Part shown: piece after piece, positions 24,107 through 34,668 of the stretch
Position numbering within the stretch: position 1 is the stretch's first letter
Layout: each line of letters begins with the position of its first letter
DNA from: Neoechinorhynchus agilis
Lineage: Eukaryota > Acanthocephala
DNA: 64,000 bases
NCBI GenBank assembly: GCA_051530055.1
Contig: CM121341.1
Location: 6,262,001-6,326,000, forward strand
Direction: 5' to 3'
The notes under the pieces: generated by a model
The model's database searches: none
Seen by the model: only the letters and a program-made list of their open reading frames with translations
What the model was told of the DNA's origin: nothing
Translations under genes and position numbers: made by a program

Positions 24107-24977
24107 ATGGAATCTAGCAATCGATCGGGAGAGCCTTTGCCGGGACCGAACATGTTGTCGGCCAAATGGCGAAGTTCTAGGTTCCAGGGCGGCGAGCAGG
24201 AGGCGCATGAAACGATTCCATTGGTGGCTACAATCGAATCTCCACAAACATCACGAGTATTGCACCTCGAATCCACATTGAGCGAAGATGACACTAATTT
24301 CATTCGGCCATCGGTTATACATGACTATCACTACAACCTGTTCCGCCGAAGTACCCGGTATTTTAACCACGTTGGATCAGATGTCCACCGATTCGTAGAC
24401 CTTGAAGATCGCGTAAGCGAACGCACTGGAAGCTTATTAAGTCGGTGGTTGTGGGGAGGAGGTAGGAAATCACAAGTGTGGTTGATTATGGACGGCGAAT
24501 TTGGGGGAACTCAGGGGTGTTTTTTTGTGGAAATAAGCCGTACGTAATTCGTTAAACGACACCATTCTGCTCGAATGCTTGGGAACTCGGGTTGAGAAGA
24601 AGGATCTTGATCGCTACAATAATGTCGCGTATGAGTTTGAGGACGGGACTACTCGAGAGTATGAAATAAGGGAGATTATTGAACGGATAGCTAGGAACCG
24701 GTTCTTCGATGAAACTGAAGCGAGCATCGTGAACTATTGGCTCAGGTTGCTTAGGGGAGAAAAACGAAACGCAAAGTACTTCACGTTCACGACTAACCTC
24801 ATGTTTGCGATGTTCATGCTAATTACCATCCTTCTCGTCTCATTCTTCGTATCTATCGTTTACGAGACTGTACCAATCATTGCCGATGTTAGCCGAGAAA
24901 CATGGACCTCTACAACCAACACCCGTAACTTTAGCTTCGTAAATAAGTTCAAAAGGTTTGTTAGACCGCGTAAGTGA
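24107..24977 (+). CDS. unrecognised membrane protein, two exons, 264 residues
   Basis: Exon 1 is 24107-24461 and exon 2 is 24538-24977. The 76-bp intron has GT and AG ends and gives a clean phase-1 join (WLWGG-VRNSLNDTILL), for 264 residues. The ATG sits two bases after TTCTTATTGTAG, which looks like a spliced-leader acceptor. The N-terminal 60 residues are polar. A middle region is rich in Arg, Asp and Tyr (FRRSTRYFNHVGSDVHRF, and DGTTREYEIREIIERIA). A strongly hydrophobic segment, NLMFAMFMLITILLVSFFVS, near residue 220 should span the membrane, and a short basic tail follows. I recognise no family. The 430-bp gap to the GTF3C6-like gene on the same strand allows a shared transcript, but nothing proves one. 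Confidence 0.7.
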
Positions 24978-25380
24978 GAACGAATGTAAAAGTTCAAATG
25001 TAAATTATTTAAACGGAATGGTTGAGTTTAAGACGTGTAGAGTGCCTTTAGACAAAAAATTAGTCTAAAGCATTTGTCACGAGGGCGATTTCGTGGTTTT
25101 AAGAACAAAATATCACTCTATCGAAGAGCGCCAAAACACAGCTATTCGCAAAGGCAGATTAGAGCGAAGAAGTGCACTCGAAAACGACTGAGAGCGAATT
25201 TTTTTGCTGCCGTTCATCTTTTTCGATTAGTGTCCGTCTTTAACCTAACAACTCTAACCTCCATTTAGACCAGTGCTCTACTCATGGCATTCTGACCAGA
25301 ACGCTTTCGACGCCGGCGCATTTGACGACTACTAGGATCAAAAAGGTTTTTGTGTAAATAAACGTTAACAAGATCGTGGG

Positions 25381-26055
25381 TCAATGTTGTGGATGGCGGT
25401 CAACACGTACCTTTACCTTCGATTTGGGAATTACGACCAAGTCCTCGATATCCTCCTCAAACTCTTCTTCGACTACTTCTCTTTCGATCGTGTTAAAATG
25501 GTCGTACATTTCGCCATAGACACCTTCATTGAGCCTCGTTATCAGCTCGTTTTCAAGTTTTTGCTCAATTTTAGCAACGGAAAGAGCCTTCTCTTCCTTG
25601 CGCTTATCTCTTCTTTCTACTTTCTTATGAACTCGCGTCGGAAGACGAGTTCGGCCACGGGATAAACGCCGCGTTCTTACTCTTGCTGCATGCAATTTCG
25701 TGAGTCTTTGCTTACATTTCACCCGTGTAAACTGAGACCAAAACAAAAGTTCGGTATCGATCTGATCGATCGCTCGTTCGTACCGATTACTCAATCTAAT
25801 TCGTTCCCACAACTTATCCGGATAATGAGACCTTTCGATCACTTTCATGTACAAATAAAGACAACCGTCCTTCTCCCTTACCGTCGCATATTGACTGTTC
25901 GCTAAAGGACACGAAGCTCGATTACAACGACCACTCACATTGTATTCGTTCAAACACATTCGATCACTGCCTTCACTCACGGATTTGAGGAAGTAAGCAC
26001 AGTTACCGCCACCGTTCAATGATGCCCATACAATGTCGTCCTGCTGCATTCCCAC
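25381..26055 (-). CDS. MAK16: MAK16 60S ribosome biogenesis protein
   Basis: MAK16 is an essential nucleolar protein of early 60S subunit assembly. The frame starts at 26055 with MGMQQDDIVW; the orthologues begin MQ.DD..W, so the second Met may be the true start. It then shows the family's Cys motif, NEYNVSGRCNRASCPLANSQ, followed by YLYMKVIERSHYPDKLWERI, then CKQRLTKLHAARVRTRRL, and KKVERRDKRKEEKAL. The central acidic tail begins EREVVEEEFEED. As read, the protein has 224 residues, shorter than the roughly 300 of yeast or human. A strong donor (AAG|GTACGT at 25411/25410) could instead splice to 25328 and end at 25278 in the same phase, adding 16 residues. Which end is used is undecided. Confidence 0.93.
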   Translation of the reverse strand: MGMQQDDIVWASLNGGGNCAYFLKSVSEGSDRMCLNEYNVSGRCNRASCPLANSQYATVREKDGCLYLYMKVIERSHYPDKLWERIRLSNRYERAIDQIDTELLFWSQFTRVKCKQRLTKLHAARVRTRRLSRGRTRLPTRVHKKVERRDKRKEEKALSVAKIEQKLENELITRLNEGVYGEMYDHFNTIEREVVEEEFEEDIEDLVVIPKSKVKVRVDRHPQH

Positions 26056-26840
26056 TTTTTTCCCGCACTTCGTCCCTACTCAATGTCCCAAATCTTTCTT
26101 TCTCGCGATTTCGTCAGGGCAAAACGTTTCACAATAAAAAAAATATTTTAGGATCCTTCGTGATAAATCTCTTCAATTGATTTATAAAGGGAAAAAATAC
26201 CCATGCGGCGGAACTTGACAATGATTTGTTCTTTAAGTTATCAAGGCACAGAAACGAGCAAACATCGCCTCTTTTGTATGCCTCGGATATGAAAAATCTG
26301 AAAGGGTTCAGATAATTCACTGCCAAATGATTCCGGACACTCCAATAAGCTGCTTGCACTTCGAAATTATCCTCTCAACATGATTTAGAAAAAGCACACG
26401 CTCATGTTGCCCTTCTAGTCATGGGCCGTGTCATTCGCTTATAACCAAAACTAATATTTCTTGCGTTACCCACCATAGATAAATCCCAAAAGCAAGCTTC
26501 TAAGGCCCATCGCAATAAATCTACAGACTTTCCCCCGTTTACAAAGAGCTCTAACTAACAAAATACTTATCGCCCGCAAAAAACTTCCTTTCCTCCAAAA
26601 TTCGATCAGGTGGAGGAAACTCAACACAGTAGTGGCTTGCAGTCAAAGAATCTCTTGGTCTACGCCATCAATCAAAACCTCTGCCCTGACTCAAATTGCA
26701 ATCATTTCTTCACACCAAACTCCACAATAAACTAACATTCCCACAATTGAAACTTTTGTCAACCTGCCGATACTTCGCTTAGTTTCGTCATACGAAGTAC
26801 TACAACATCTCAAGAAATTACCTCGAAATTCGTCCTCTCA
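26056..26840. other. intergenic DNA leading into a decayed LINE
   Basis: No intact gene lies here. The right part (from about 26500) has the same C-rich composition as the reverse transcriptase remnant that follows and is probably its upstream, unrecognisable part. Confidence 0.35.
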
Positions 26841-27935
26841 ATCCGAAATCCCAAACTGGACTCTTCACTGAATCATCCCCGAACTCATCAGCCCTCTTAC
26901 CTACATTACAAATAACTACCTGAAAACTGCTAAAGTTATACTTGTTCCAAAAAAGAACATCCTATTTCCACCGAATCATTCCGTCCAATATAAAATTTAC
27001 CCGCTCTTTCAAAAATCATCGAAAAATGTTTTATATATCGCCTTCTTTCACTTCTCAACGATAAGTTATCGCCTCTACAATTCGGCTTCAGGCCCAAATT
27101 TTCTGCAACCGACACCTAGTTTGCATTTATGGCACGACAATAATCCCTCCCACGTCACCCGTCTCATTCAACTGTACTTTTCGAAAGCATTCGACTCCGT
27201 ATACCATTCAATCCATCTCCAGGGCTGCTTTGATTTTGGTCCAAAATTGTGGCAGATCCTCTGGCTCGCCTCTTATTTTCACAATCGCAAACAATACATT
27301 CACTGCCATTCTACTTCCTCTATCAATCTATCCCTCACCAAATGCGTACTTCCCTTTAATATTTTCCTAAACGACCTCAAACCTCTTTCCTCTCACTCTA
27401 AACTTTTTTTGATATGCCCACGATCTCACCCTCATCACTCGATCACCACCCCACCTCTCCCTTTCCTGAAGCTCCACCTGAAGTTCTCTAAATGCGTTTA
27501 ATTGATCCCCTCAATCTCTTTTACGAGTCACCTCCCTCAGAATTCCGGGTCTCCAATTTCAATCGATCTGAAAAGGGACTCGCACATTTCAGTCTCAAAC
27601 GCAATTCTTTTAAAATTTACCTCTCCAAACGCCTCCGCCCCCACAGTTATCCCGTCTTTTACAACCTTTCCCAATCACAACCCATCGTCTTGAAACGTTT
27701 CATAGAAGAGCCTCATAAAAACGCCTCCCGACCCAACCACCATAGTTTTACCCAATTTTATTCCCCTTTTCACATGAGCAAAAAACAATCGCAATCCCAA
27801 CGGCTTTCATCTTCCCTGGACATGACACATCCCTTCATCTCCGCTCCTTTATTCATACTGCTCAATCTTCTCGGATATCGATGTCCGAAATGAACCTAAG
27901 GAAATATACAACCTCGCAAACCCTCCTTCAAACCC
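26840..27935 (+). mobile_element. decayed LINE-type reverse transcriptase (plus strand)
   Basis: Translated plus-strand pieces follow the usual non-LTR order. They are NYLKTAKVILVPKKN near 26915-26960, a Q/Y...IYPLFQKSSKN block near 26990, LYFSKAFDSVYHSIHLQGC near 27175, and ASYFHNRKQYIH near 27270-27300. KCVLPFNIFLNDLKPL near 27340-27385 occupies the position of the normal GVPQGSVLSP...NDL block. Frames change, and the catalytic D-D block is not recognisable. The piece ends just before the repeat block at 27940. Jockey/CR1-like ancestry is a guess. Confidence 0.7.
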
Positions 27936-27939
27936 AACC

Positions 27940-28085
27940 GAACCCATAATCCACTCCAAAATCAGTAACTGCATTCAATTGACAAGTCGGGACTCGAGTG
28001 TATATGAGGACCAGAAGGTACATGGGTTTTATTTTTGTGTATTAACAAATAGAAGTTTTATTATTACTATAAAACTAAATTTGTT
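27940..28085 (+). repeat. LINE 3'-tail-like repeat, copy 2
   Basis: ACCCATAATCCACTCCAAAA, then ATCAGTAAC and CATTCAATTGACAAGTC, is nearly identical to 31541-31600. The rest matches 15530-15620. It directly follows the decayed reverse transcriptase, which suggests it is the element's 3' end. Confidence 0.7.
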
Positions 28086-28396
28086 GAGGCATCCCCGATA
28101 CCGAATTTATTATGACTCCGTTACCAAGAACTTTAAAATTTCGCAAATTACCCACACTTTGTAAGACTGTGCATTTTTGTTCTCTTAGTTCAAGACGTTT
28201 TTTGTGGACGCTGAGTTTAATTAAGGTTTAGACTTCGTTCATCCTTTAACCGTGCCCTTTACATTCACGTGCCGTGTAAAATTTTACTACGCAGAAGGTT
28301 TTGTCAATAAATCATCCACTGTTTGTAATCCAAACGGTCATTGATTATTGACGACAACCTACCATACCTTTCTAAATTTCAGAACTAAGTGAATTA

Positions 28397-30093
28397 TTAG
28401 ATTAAACGCCCTCCCTCGTAAGTGCTCACATTGTAAACCGGATGCATATTCCCAGTCATGGAATTATGCATGTTTACATTTCCCGTTCCTCCAATCATTG
28501 AAGCTGGAATTGGCTGACTACCATCTCTGCAAACGAATCCGCTGATTCCTGCTGCACCTAAATTATGGCCTCCTTCGGATTCATATCCTGCGGCTCCAAT
28601 TTCCTGATTAGACGGGTAACCGCCACTCTCTCCACCGTAGTACTGTCCATGAGTTAGTGTTTGTTTGGCATAATCTGAGTTTGATTGGTATCCTTCAGTC
28701 AGATCACCGAATCCCTCAGTTGCCGAGAAATCTCTCTCCGGTACAGACAAATTATCCTGATCGTAAGCACCTCCTTCCATTGGCATATTCCCTAGAGCGT
28801 TAGAGCCATGACCTTCTTGACCGAAAAACTGCTGATTTCTGCGCGGCGGAGTCTAAAACAAAACTCGAGAGACAAAGTCGAAACAAGGCGAACACGCACC
28901 AAATCTTCATGGACGCCAGCACTTCTAGCTTTAGAAACCAGTTCACTTGGACTCAGTAGAGAGTGTCCGTATTGTTGAAGATAATTATCTGGATCCATGA
29001 CAACAATGTTTTTCATAACTTTACGGTCATACTTGACCTGAGCATCCCATTGTATAATCATGTTGCGTTGTTGTTGGTACTGCGGAGCAGGTCCGGCTTT
29101 CTGATAGACAACCTTACGTTTCACTTGTTGATCGTATGGAATCCACCTTTCTATTATGATATCCCTAGGCTTAGCTGGAAGCTTCGGGCATCTGTGTATA
29201 ATGACCTGACGTTTTGGTGGAGGCGGGGCGGGTATCGTTTTCGTTACTATTTTTGGTGGAATGACCGATGGCATCGGTGGTGGTCTTTCTCTTAGCACAA
29301 GAGGTGGTGGCGTCGGTGGAGATGGATGCTTTTGTTTGATGATCACCGGAGGCGGTTGAGCCGCCATTGGCTCTCTCACCTCCTTGACTATTATTGGTCC
29401 AGCGGGGGGTGGAGTGGGCGCTCTAAGATATCTGACTTTGATTTTTTGAGTTCTGCTGGGAATCGCTCCCGTGTACTGCTTTTTGATGATTATAGGATTT
29501 GGATCATTCTGAACCTGGTATTGATTCAAAGGAAGCATCGTGCCGAACCCGGCGCCGCCCATCGTGCCAGTTTGTTGTCCGAATCCTGCGAATCCTGAGG
29601 AATAACCCATCGATTCACCATGAGTTGCTGCATAGCCCATGTGGCCGCCAAAACCAGTTGTATCCATCGAAGGACCGTATCCGAATGTTCCATATGCCGG
29701 AGGACCACCCATTGGTGTGCCATAAATTTGTTGCGACCCACTCATTTGTCCACCATAAGCTGGTGCGCCACCCATAGAATATCCTTGATGACCACCACCC
29801 AATACATCTCCATATCCCGGGAGGCCGCCTCCGTACCCACCGTATCCAGTTGACCCATCGTACGCTCCCATAGATGTGTCCTGAACATTGCCACCAATGT
29901 TGTCAAATCCTTCCATTCCGGCTCCCTCAGCATTGATTTCGCCCATTCCTTCCCCGATTCCTCCCGATGCTTCAACAGGGGCACTGCCCTCGGGCGGAAT
30001 GGCACCGCCCACTGATCCATAGTAGCCTTGATCGTGACCCGACTCAGGCAAAGTCTTTGGATCGCTATCATCGCAAGCCGAGACAAAATCCAT
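28397..30093 (-). CDS. Gly/Tyr-rich and Pro-rich protein of unknown family, two exons, 549 residues
   Basis: Exon 1 (30093-28900) joins exon 2 (28852-28397) in phase 0 across a 47-bp GT-AG intron (VHEDL-TPPRRNQQFFG). Residues 1-200 are acidic, then very rich in Gly, Tyr and Met (STGYGGYGGGLPGYGD). Residues 200-300 are Pro-rich with repeated P-P-V-I-I-K/V type steps (GPIIVKEVREP, PPPVIIKQKHP, PPPKRQVIIHRCP). Residues 300-390 form a compact conserved-looking part: PRDIIIERWIPYDQQVKRKV, NMIIQWDAQ, MDPDNYLQQYGHSLLSP. The C-terminal 150 residues are again Gly/Ser-rich. There is no signal peptide or membrane segment. The alternating V/I-P-rich blocks recall articulin/alveolin-like or cytoskeletal scaffold proteins, but I cannot name a family. 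The gene has its own start and upstream noncoding space. Confidence 0.8.
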
Positions 30094-30236
30094 TGTCGAG
30101 TGTTACTTAGAGAATATGATATCGAGCTCCTTAAATACCTTTTTAGCTTTCAAACAAGCTTGCTTTTCTAGATCAATGTTTTTTGTTGTGACCGTGTTTT
30201 GGAGCTCAACGCAAGCACGAAAACATTAAGTTTATT

Positions 30237-31179
30237 TTAAGATCGAATACACGTAATTTTTTCCAAACTGGAGACTAAACTTTTTGTCAACGAAACGGCA
30301 GCGATAATTTGAGCTGGTTTCTGTGGAGCTGACGGGTAAGATTTAAGTGCCAAGAGAACGTTGGGATGTCTCTGTATTCTCTTGAGCATACAAGAGCATT
30401 GGGTTATCACGTAGTCTCCGATGATGTTTGCTCCCTTCTTATAAAATCTTCGCTTATTTCTGTCGACACTTATCAGTAGCTCATGTCTCCCCTTCTTGCT
30501 TGTTTGCGTCTTGTAGTCATTGAGCTTGAATCGTCCAATGGATAAGGCTGTTCTACAATATAGATTCTTCAATCGATCGCGAGTATATTGATCATTACAC
30601 TGGAGAAGGCAAGACTTTAGTTTTGGCGATGTTTCATGTATGATCGTGCCGACCATTTTGGGTCCAACACACAATTGATCAATATTGATACTTGATTTGG
30701 ACAACAAAAAGGCGAATCTCAGATCAAGTATTGATTTTATCTTTTGGAAATCGATCACAATTTAGGAGTTTGGGCCATTGGTGTCCATAATGAGCCAGCG
30801 CTCCCTCGCATCTTCTTCTAACATTAACGCAAAGTTTTCTACAAGGCATTACATGGATATCGGGTTCTGCTTGTACGCAGATTGGTGCAAGAACGAGACA
30901 TAAGAAGGCTCGTGTCCATGGATGGCAGTTTAAATCCACAAGCGGAGACCAGGAGTATTGTTCTTTGATGACCTCGGCAATATCCTCGTGGCCGAGATGG
31001 TTAGGCATTCGAGTTTCATGGTACGTTACAGCTGAACATACTGTGAGATTAGCTCGTGGTATGGGTAGACAATGGTGATTTGATTCTGTATTCGAGAAGT
31101 CGAATGCATCTCCTCTACCATCACCATGGACATATAAAATTGTGAAGCATAGTTGGAGCAATCGTTGCGTTGATATCAT
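30237..31179 (-). CDS. secreted frizzled-related protein (CRD plus NTR domain), with an apparently non-canonical intron
   Basis: sFRPs are secreted Wnt modulators. The start at 31179 gives a signal peptide (MISTQRLLQLCFTILYVHG). A frizzled cysteine-rich domain of about 115 residues follows with ten cysteines in the usual spacing (HHCLPIPRANLTVC, then LVLAPICVQ, MPCRKLCVNVRRRCEGALAH, LLNCDRFPKD). The second half (30677-30237) is in another frame: QLCVGPKMVGTIIHE, then LNDYKTQTSKK, CMLKRIQRHPNVLL, ending at 30237. It looks like a netrin-like domain with its cysteines. Joining after the Asp codon at 30739 to the Gln codon at 30677 gives CDRFPKDQLCV, close to the family's CDRFP..D.LC, and 293 residues. 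The 61 nt removed have no GT-AG ends but carry inverted repeats. If they are not spliced, the gene is frameshifted. Confidence 0.85.
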
Positions 31180-31535
31180 ATTCTAGCTATTATTTATGTG
31201 CAGGTTTCGTATGCTCTAGAGTTCTGTGTAACGCGTACTGGCTGGTGCCGATTGCATAATAGAGACGGTGGCGGTCAGTTAGAGATCATTTTCCTTTTTT
31301 TAAATTCACATTTCAAAGATATGGCACACAAAAGCAGAAGCTCAATTTTTAAATCCTTAACTGTTAATATAGTACAGGAAATGAAACGAAGATTAAAGGT
31401 TCCAGTGGACAATGAGTCCAGGAACTCAGGGTTTTCACGTTCATGTTGCTCCATAATATCTTCTCGTAAGGATAATGTTTATGTTCTGAGGAAAGACTCA
31501 ACCTCAAAAACAAAACCGAACGGACATCTATTGCG

Positions 31536-31645
31536 ACCGAACCCATAATCCACTCCAAAATCAGTAACCGCATTCAATGAACAAATCAGAACTCAAGTGA
31601 TCACGAGGACCCAAACAAATAGACGTTTTATTATTATAAACCTTG
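31536..31645 (+). repeat. LINE 3'-tail-like repeat, copy 3
   Basis: ACCCATAATCCACTCCAAAA and the following 60 bases nearly match 27949-28010, then AATAGACGTTTTATTATTAT matches the end of that copy. No reverse transcriptase is recognisable upstream here. Confidence 0.7.
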
Positions 31646-32194
31646 AGAAAATAAATTCTCAGTGAATTCAAATCCCAATGCGGATAGCAAAACTAAGAAA
31701 AAAGAAAGAAAACTTGTTTACTTCTTCTACCTAAATCAACACAATTTTTAACCTCTAATAAATCTTAGGCTATAGTGTGAATTCTGCTTCTAGCGAAAGG
31801 TAAATAATTTCTTCAATTGACTAAAGAAAGTCGGCATGAAATCTCGTGTTTTTTGGTATCGCGCTGGATTTCCTTGTTGAAATGGAAGCAGAGAAAAGCG
31901 TATAAAGCTGTTCTATTCCTTAATCAGCAGTCTCAATACTTTACAAACAAGACCTCGCTTCGAGCCGAAACTTGATATCCGCATTAAATGGTAAACTTTT
32001 TTCTGTGTCCAGATTGTGATCTCAATGATCAGTGCTTTACAAATACAAATTGAATTTTTGATTGCAGCTCGCATTAAGTCACGCCTTTGGTTGACAATAA
32101 AATGTTCGCAAATATGCAACATGTACCATTTCTTATTATTCCTTCCCTTTGTTGTAAGCGTCGATTATTGCTGGTGAAATCAATCATTTTAGTG

Positions 32195-32345
32195 GGTTTT
32201 TTCTGGCGCGACGGAATTAAAATGATTTTATTTTAAAATTCGATTAAAAACTCACAAGCAACCTTGATCAAAAGGCGTACGAGATTGCGTGGCTTCGAAA
32301 ACAATCGGATTTAAAATCATTTTAATTTCTTCGCGTCAGAAAACA
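32195..32345. mobile_element. MITE-like element with terminal inverted repeats
   Basis: The left end TCTGGCGCGACGGAATTAAA, running on into ATGATTTTA, is the near-perfect reverse complement of the right end (TAAAATCATTTTAATTTC, then TTCGCGTCAGA). The arms are about 30 bp and the element is about 150 bp with no open frame. The interior holds ACCTTGATCAAA, a motif also present in the hairpin at 53.65 kb. Confidence 0.7.
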
Positions 32346-34484
32346 ACCACTTTGTGAACAGTTCAATGTTCAAACATCAATCATTTTTATTCGAAACCTT
32401 AGATTACTTTTTGTTAAGATGTCCCCTTGATATAATTGAAGAAAATTTCTTATAACTTTACCATGCAACTTTGTCAATTGTGGCGCAATTCTGCGTTTAG
32501 TTGAAATTTAAACGTCTTTTACTATGTTCAGTGGATATGAGAGCAGCATACATTTAGCAAATCACATCTACTGAACTTTCTTAATCGCTACCCGCGATCT
32601 CAATTAACTTTTACAATTAGTTGAGACCGCGATTCCTCCTACAATGTCGTAATGTTCTATGAATAAATTTCCTTTACTATACAAACTGTTTCTCAGGCCT
32701 AAAATTAGTGTTTGTCTTTAATTAAAGCAAATAGCTTGGGTGAATACTACTGGCTCGTTTTGCTGCAAAAAGTCCAATGCAGATCAAAAGCAGTCCATAT
32801 ATTAGAAGTGTTTTTTTAGAAGTTTTCACTTGGTAAATAATTCTTTATTAAAGACGTTTCGAACCTCTTCGGGTTCCTTTTCTTTTTGTAAGGTCTTTAG
32901 CGTCGCATCAACAATTCACATAGTAGTCGTTTTTTTAAATAAGATTTATCAAAAATACTTGGTGCTGCGTGACATCAATGTAGTTTAAGCTGCAACAATT
33001 AACCAAAATTATTCACTGTTTATGCGAGATATTTCCGAAAAAACCTAAAAAAAATTCAAGACTACTGAAAATGTAAAATTATTATGTTACAACCATGATT
33101 TTTGTTGCCGAAACGCAACAATTAAGAGAAAAGAAGTTTAAGCGATTATCGTTGTTCAAGTTTGATACAATCAATTTTTCTAAACTTAAAGTTGTCGTTG
33201 ATATTCCAGTCATTTACGTACAAACTAAACTTTTACGCTAATGAACTTTCAAACTCGTTACGCTCAGGAGTGATTAATGGCATGAACAAATACTCAAATT
33301 TTTTTTCCTATAATTGCTTCTTTTTATTGATTGCAAAAAAACTCATTTTTGGAAAGACACTAAAATAGAATGCGAACCTCTACGAACAATGCCCACTACC
33401 TCATTAACCTTGTCATGTCACGAGCCATCCAATCAAAATGCTGATATATTCTTCGCATTCCCCGTAACGAATCTTAACTCGCACTAATGAATGCGACGCC
33501 AACGAAAATGATCACAACTTCTAGGAAATTCTAAAAAAACCCAAACAAGTTACTTTATTCGGTTTTTTGTCAATTGCTCTGGTCTAGCTTTCGTTGCTTA
33601 TAAAAGTCATTTTAGCTTGTACACTAATAATCAAAAAATATCGAATAAAGCTGTTATAAGATTATAGTTCTGATGAGAATAATCACGAAATTAACCAAGT
33701 TTCGCCATTAAATGGCTGCGATGACGACTTCATATTCATTCCAATGATCCAAGTCTGACGGAAATTTACGCATATTTGATCGAATGCCGATGTACGATTT
33801 GAACGCAAGTTGAGAAGACTAATAAAAGCGTAATTAAAGTTTATTTAAGTTTTATCAGGAGTGAAAAGATTTTTATTCTTAGAATGTCTCAGTACAACTC
33901 CTGAAAATTTCACCAATGATTACTCAGAAGATATTTTTCGCTGTAACGGCAAAAAACGTTATTTCAAAGTCGTTATATCTCTGATGTTATTAATAAAGAT
34001 TAGAATCAGAATAATTGTGCTTTATGCGGCTTTTTGCATTGCGGCCAAGTTTAGTGGAACGTAAATGTATTCGGTTTGTTAGCATCATTGTAATTAAAAA
34101 ATATTTAAATAAAATCATGGTTTTACGTTGCTTACAATTGTCTGTTGTGAAAAAAACAGTGACTTAATAAAAAATATTTTAGTTAAAATTGCAACCAAAT
34201 TTTTTCTGGATCAGATAATCGAAAATATATCCTAACTAGTTTCGTCGAGCAAGTTGCGTGGTTTATTGCTAACAAATTCATCGCTTAATTAAGTAAAGAA
34301 AGTCTATCGTCTATTTAACAAACTAAAAGGAAAGATTGGCAATTAAAAATCGATTCCGTGCAATTGAAATATTTTTATTTTTGGAACACGCATCGCAAGA
34401 AAAGGAAATTATTGTTTGTTGGAATTAAATTCGGTGTTTTTATATTTTAACCGGGATAATATTGCAAGCGCGAGATAAATATAT

Positions 34485-34668
34485 TGTCTTCGACGGGGAA
34501 AGGATACTTTTTTTTTCTTAGTTTGCCACCCCGGATTTAGATTCATTCATTTAATTCCCCGACATTTCACAAGTTTTCTATAAATATTAAGGAAGTTACA
34601 AGCAATGACAGTTAAGAAAATGTCGGATTTAAATCCGTGGTGGCAAAACTACCAAAGGAAAATATATT
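34485..34668. mobile_element. MITE-like inverted-repeat element, family shared with 52656-52880
   Basis: Left end: GGGGAAAGGATAC, a T-run, then TTAGTTTGCCACC and CGGATTTAGAT. Right end: ATCCGTGGTGGCAAAAC, then CCAAAGGAAAATAT. The ends are inverted repeats of one another, and both end blocks recur at 52656 and 52880. There is no coding content. Confidence 0.65.

Noticed and set aside
25074-25268. 64-codon basic plus-strand frame after the unknown membrane protein
   Set aside because: It has no ATG start, no convincing splice link to the upstream gene, and only low-complexity Arg/Lys content. It is probably 3' untranslated sequence.
28963-29853. Several plus-strand frames across the Gly/Pro-rich gene
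   Set aside because: They are shadows of the strongly biased minus-strand codons (Gly/Pro-rich), which have a start, a matching intron and a stop.
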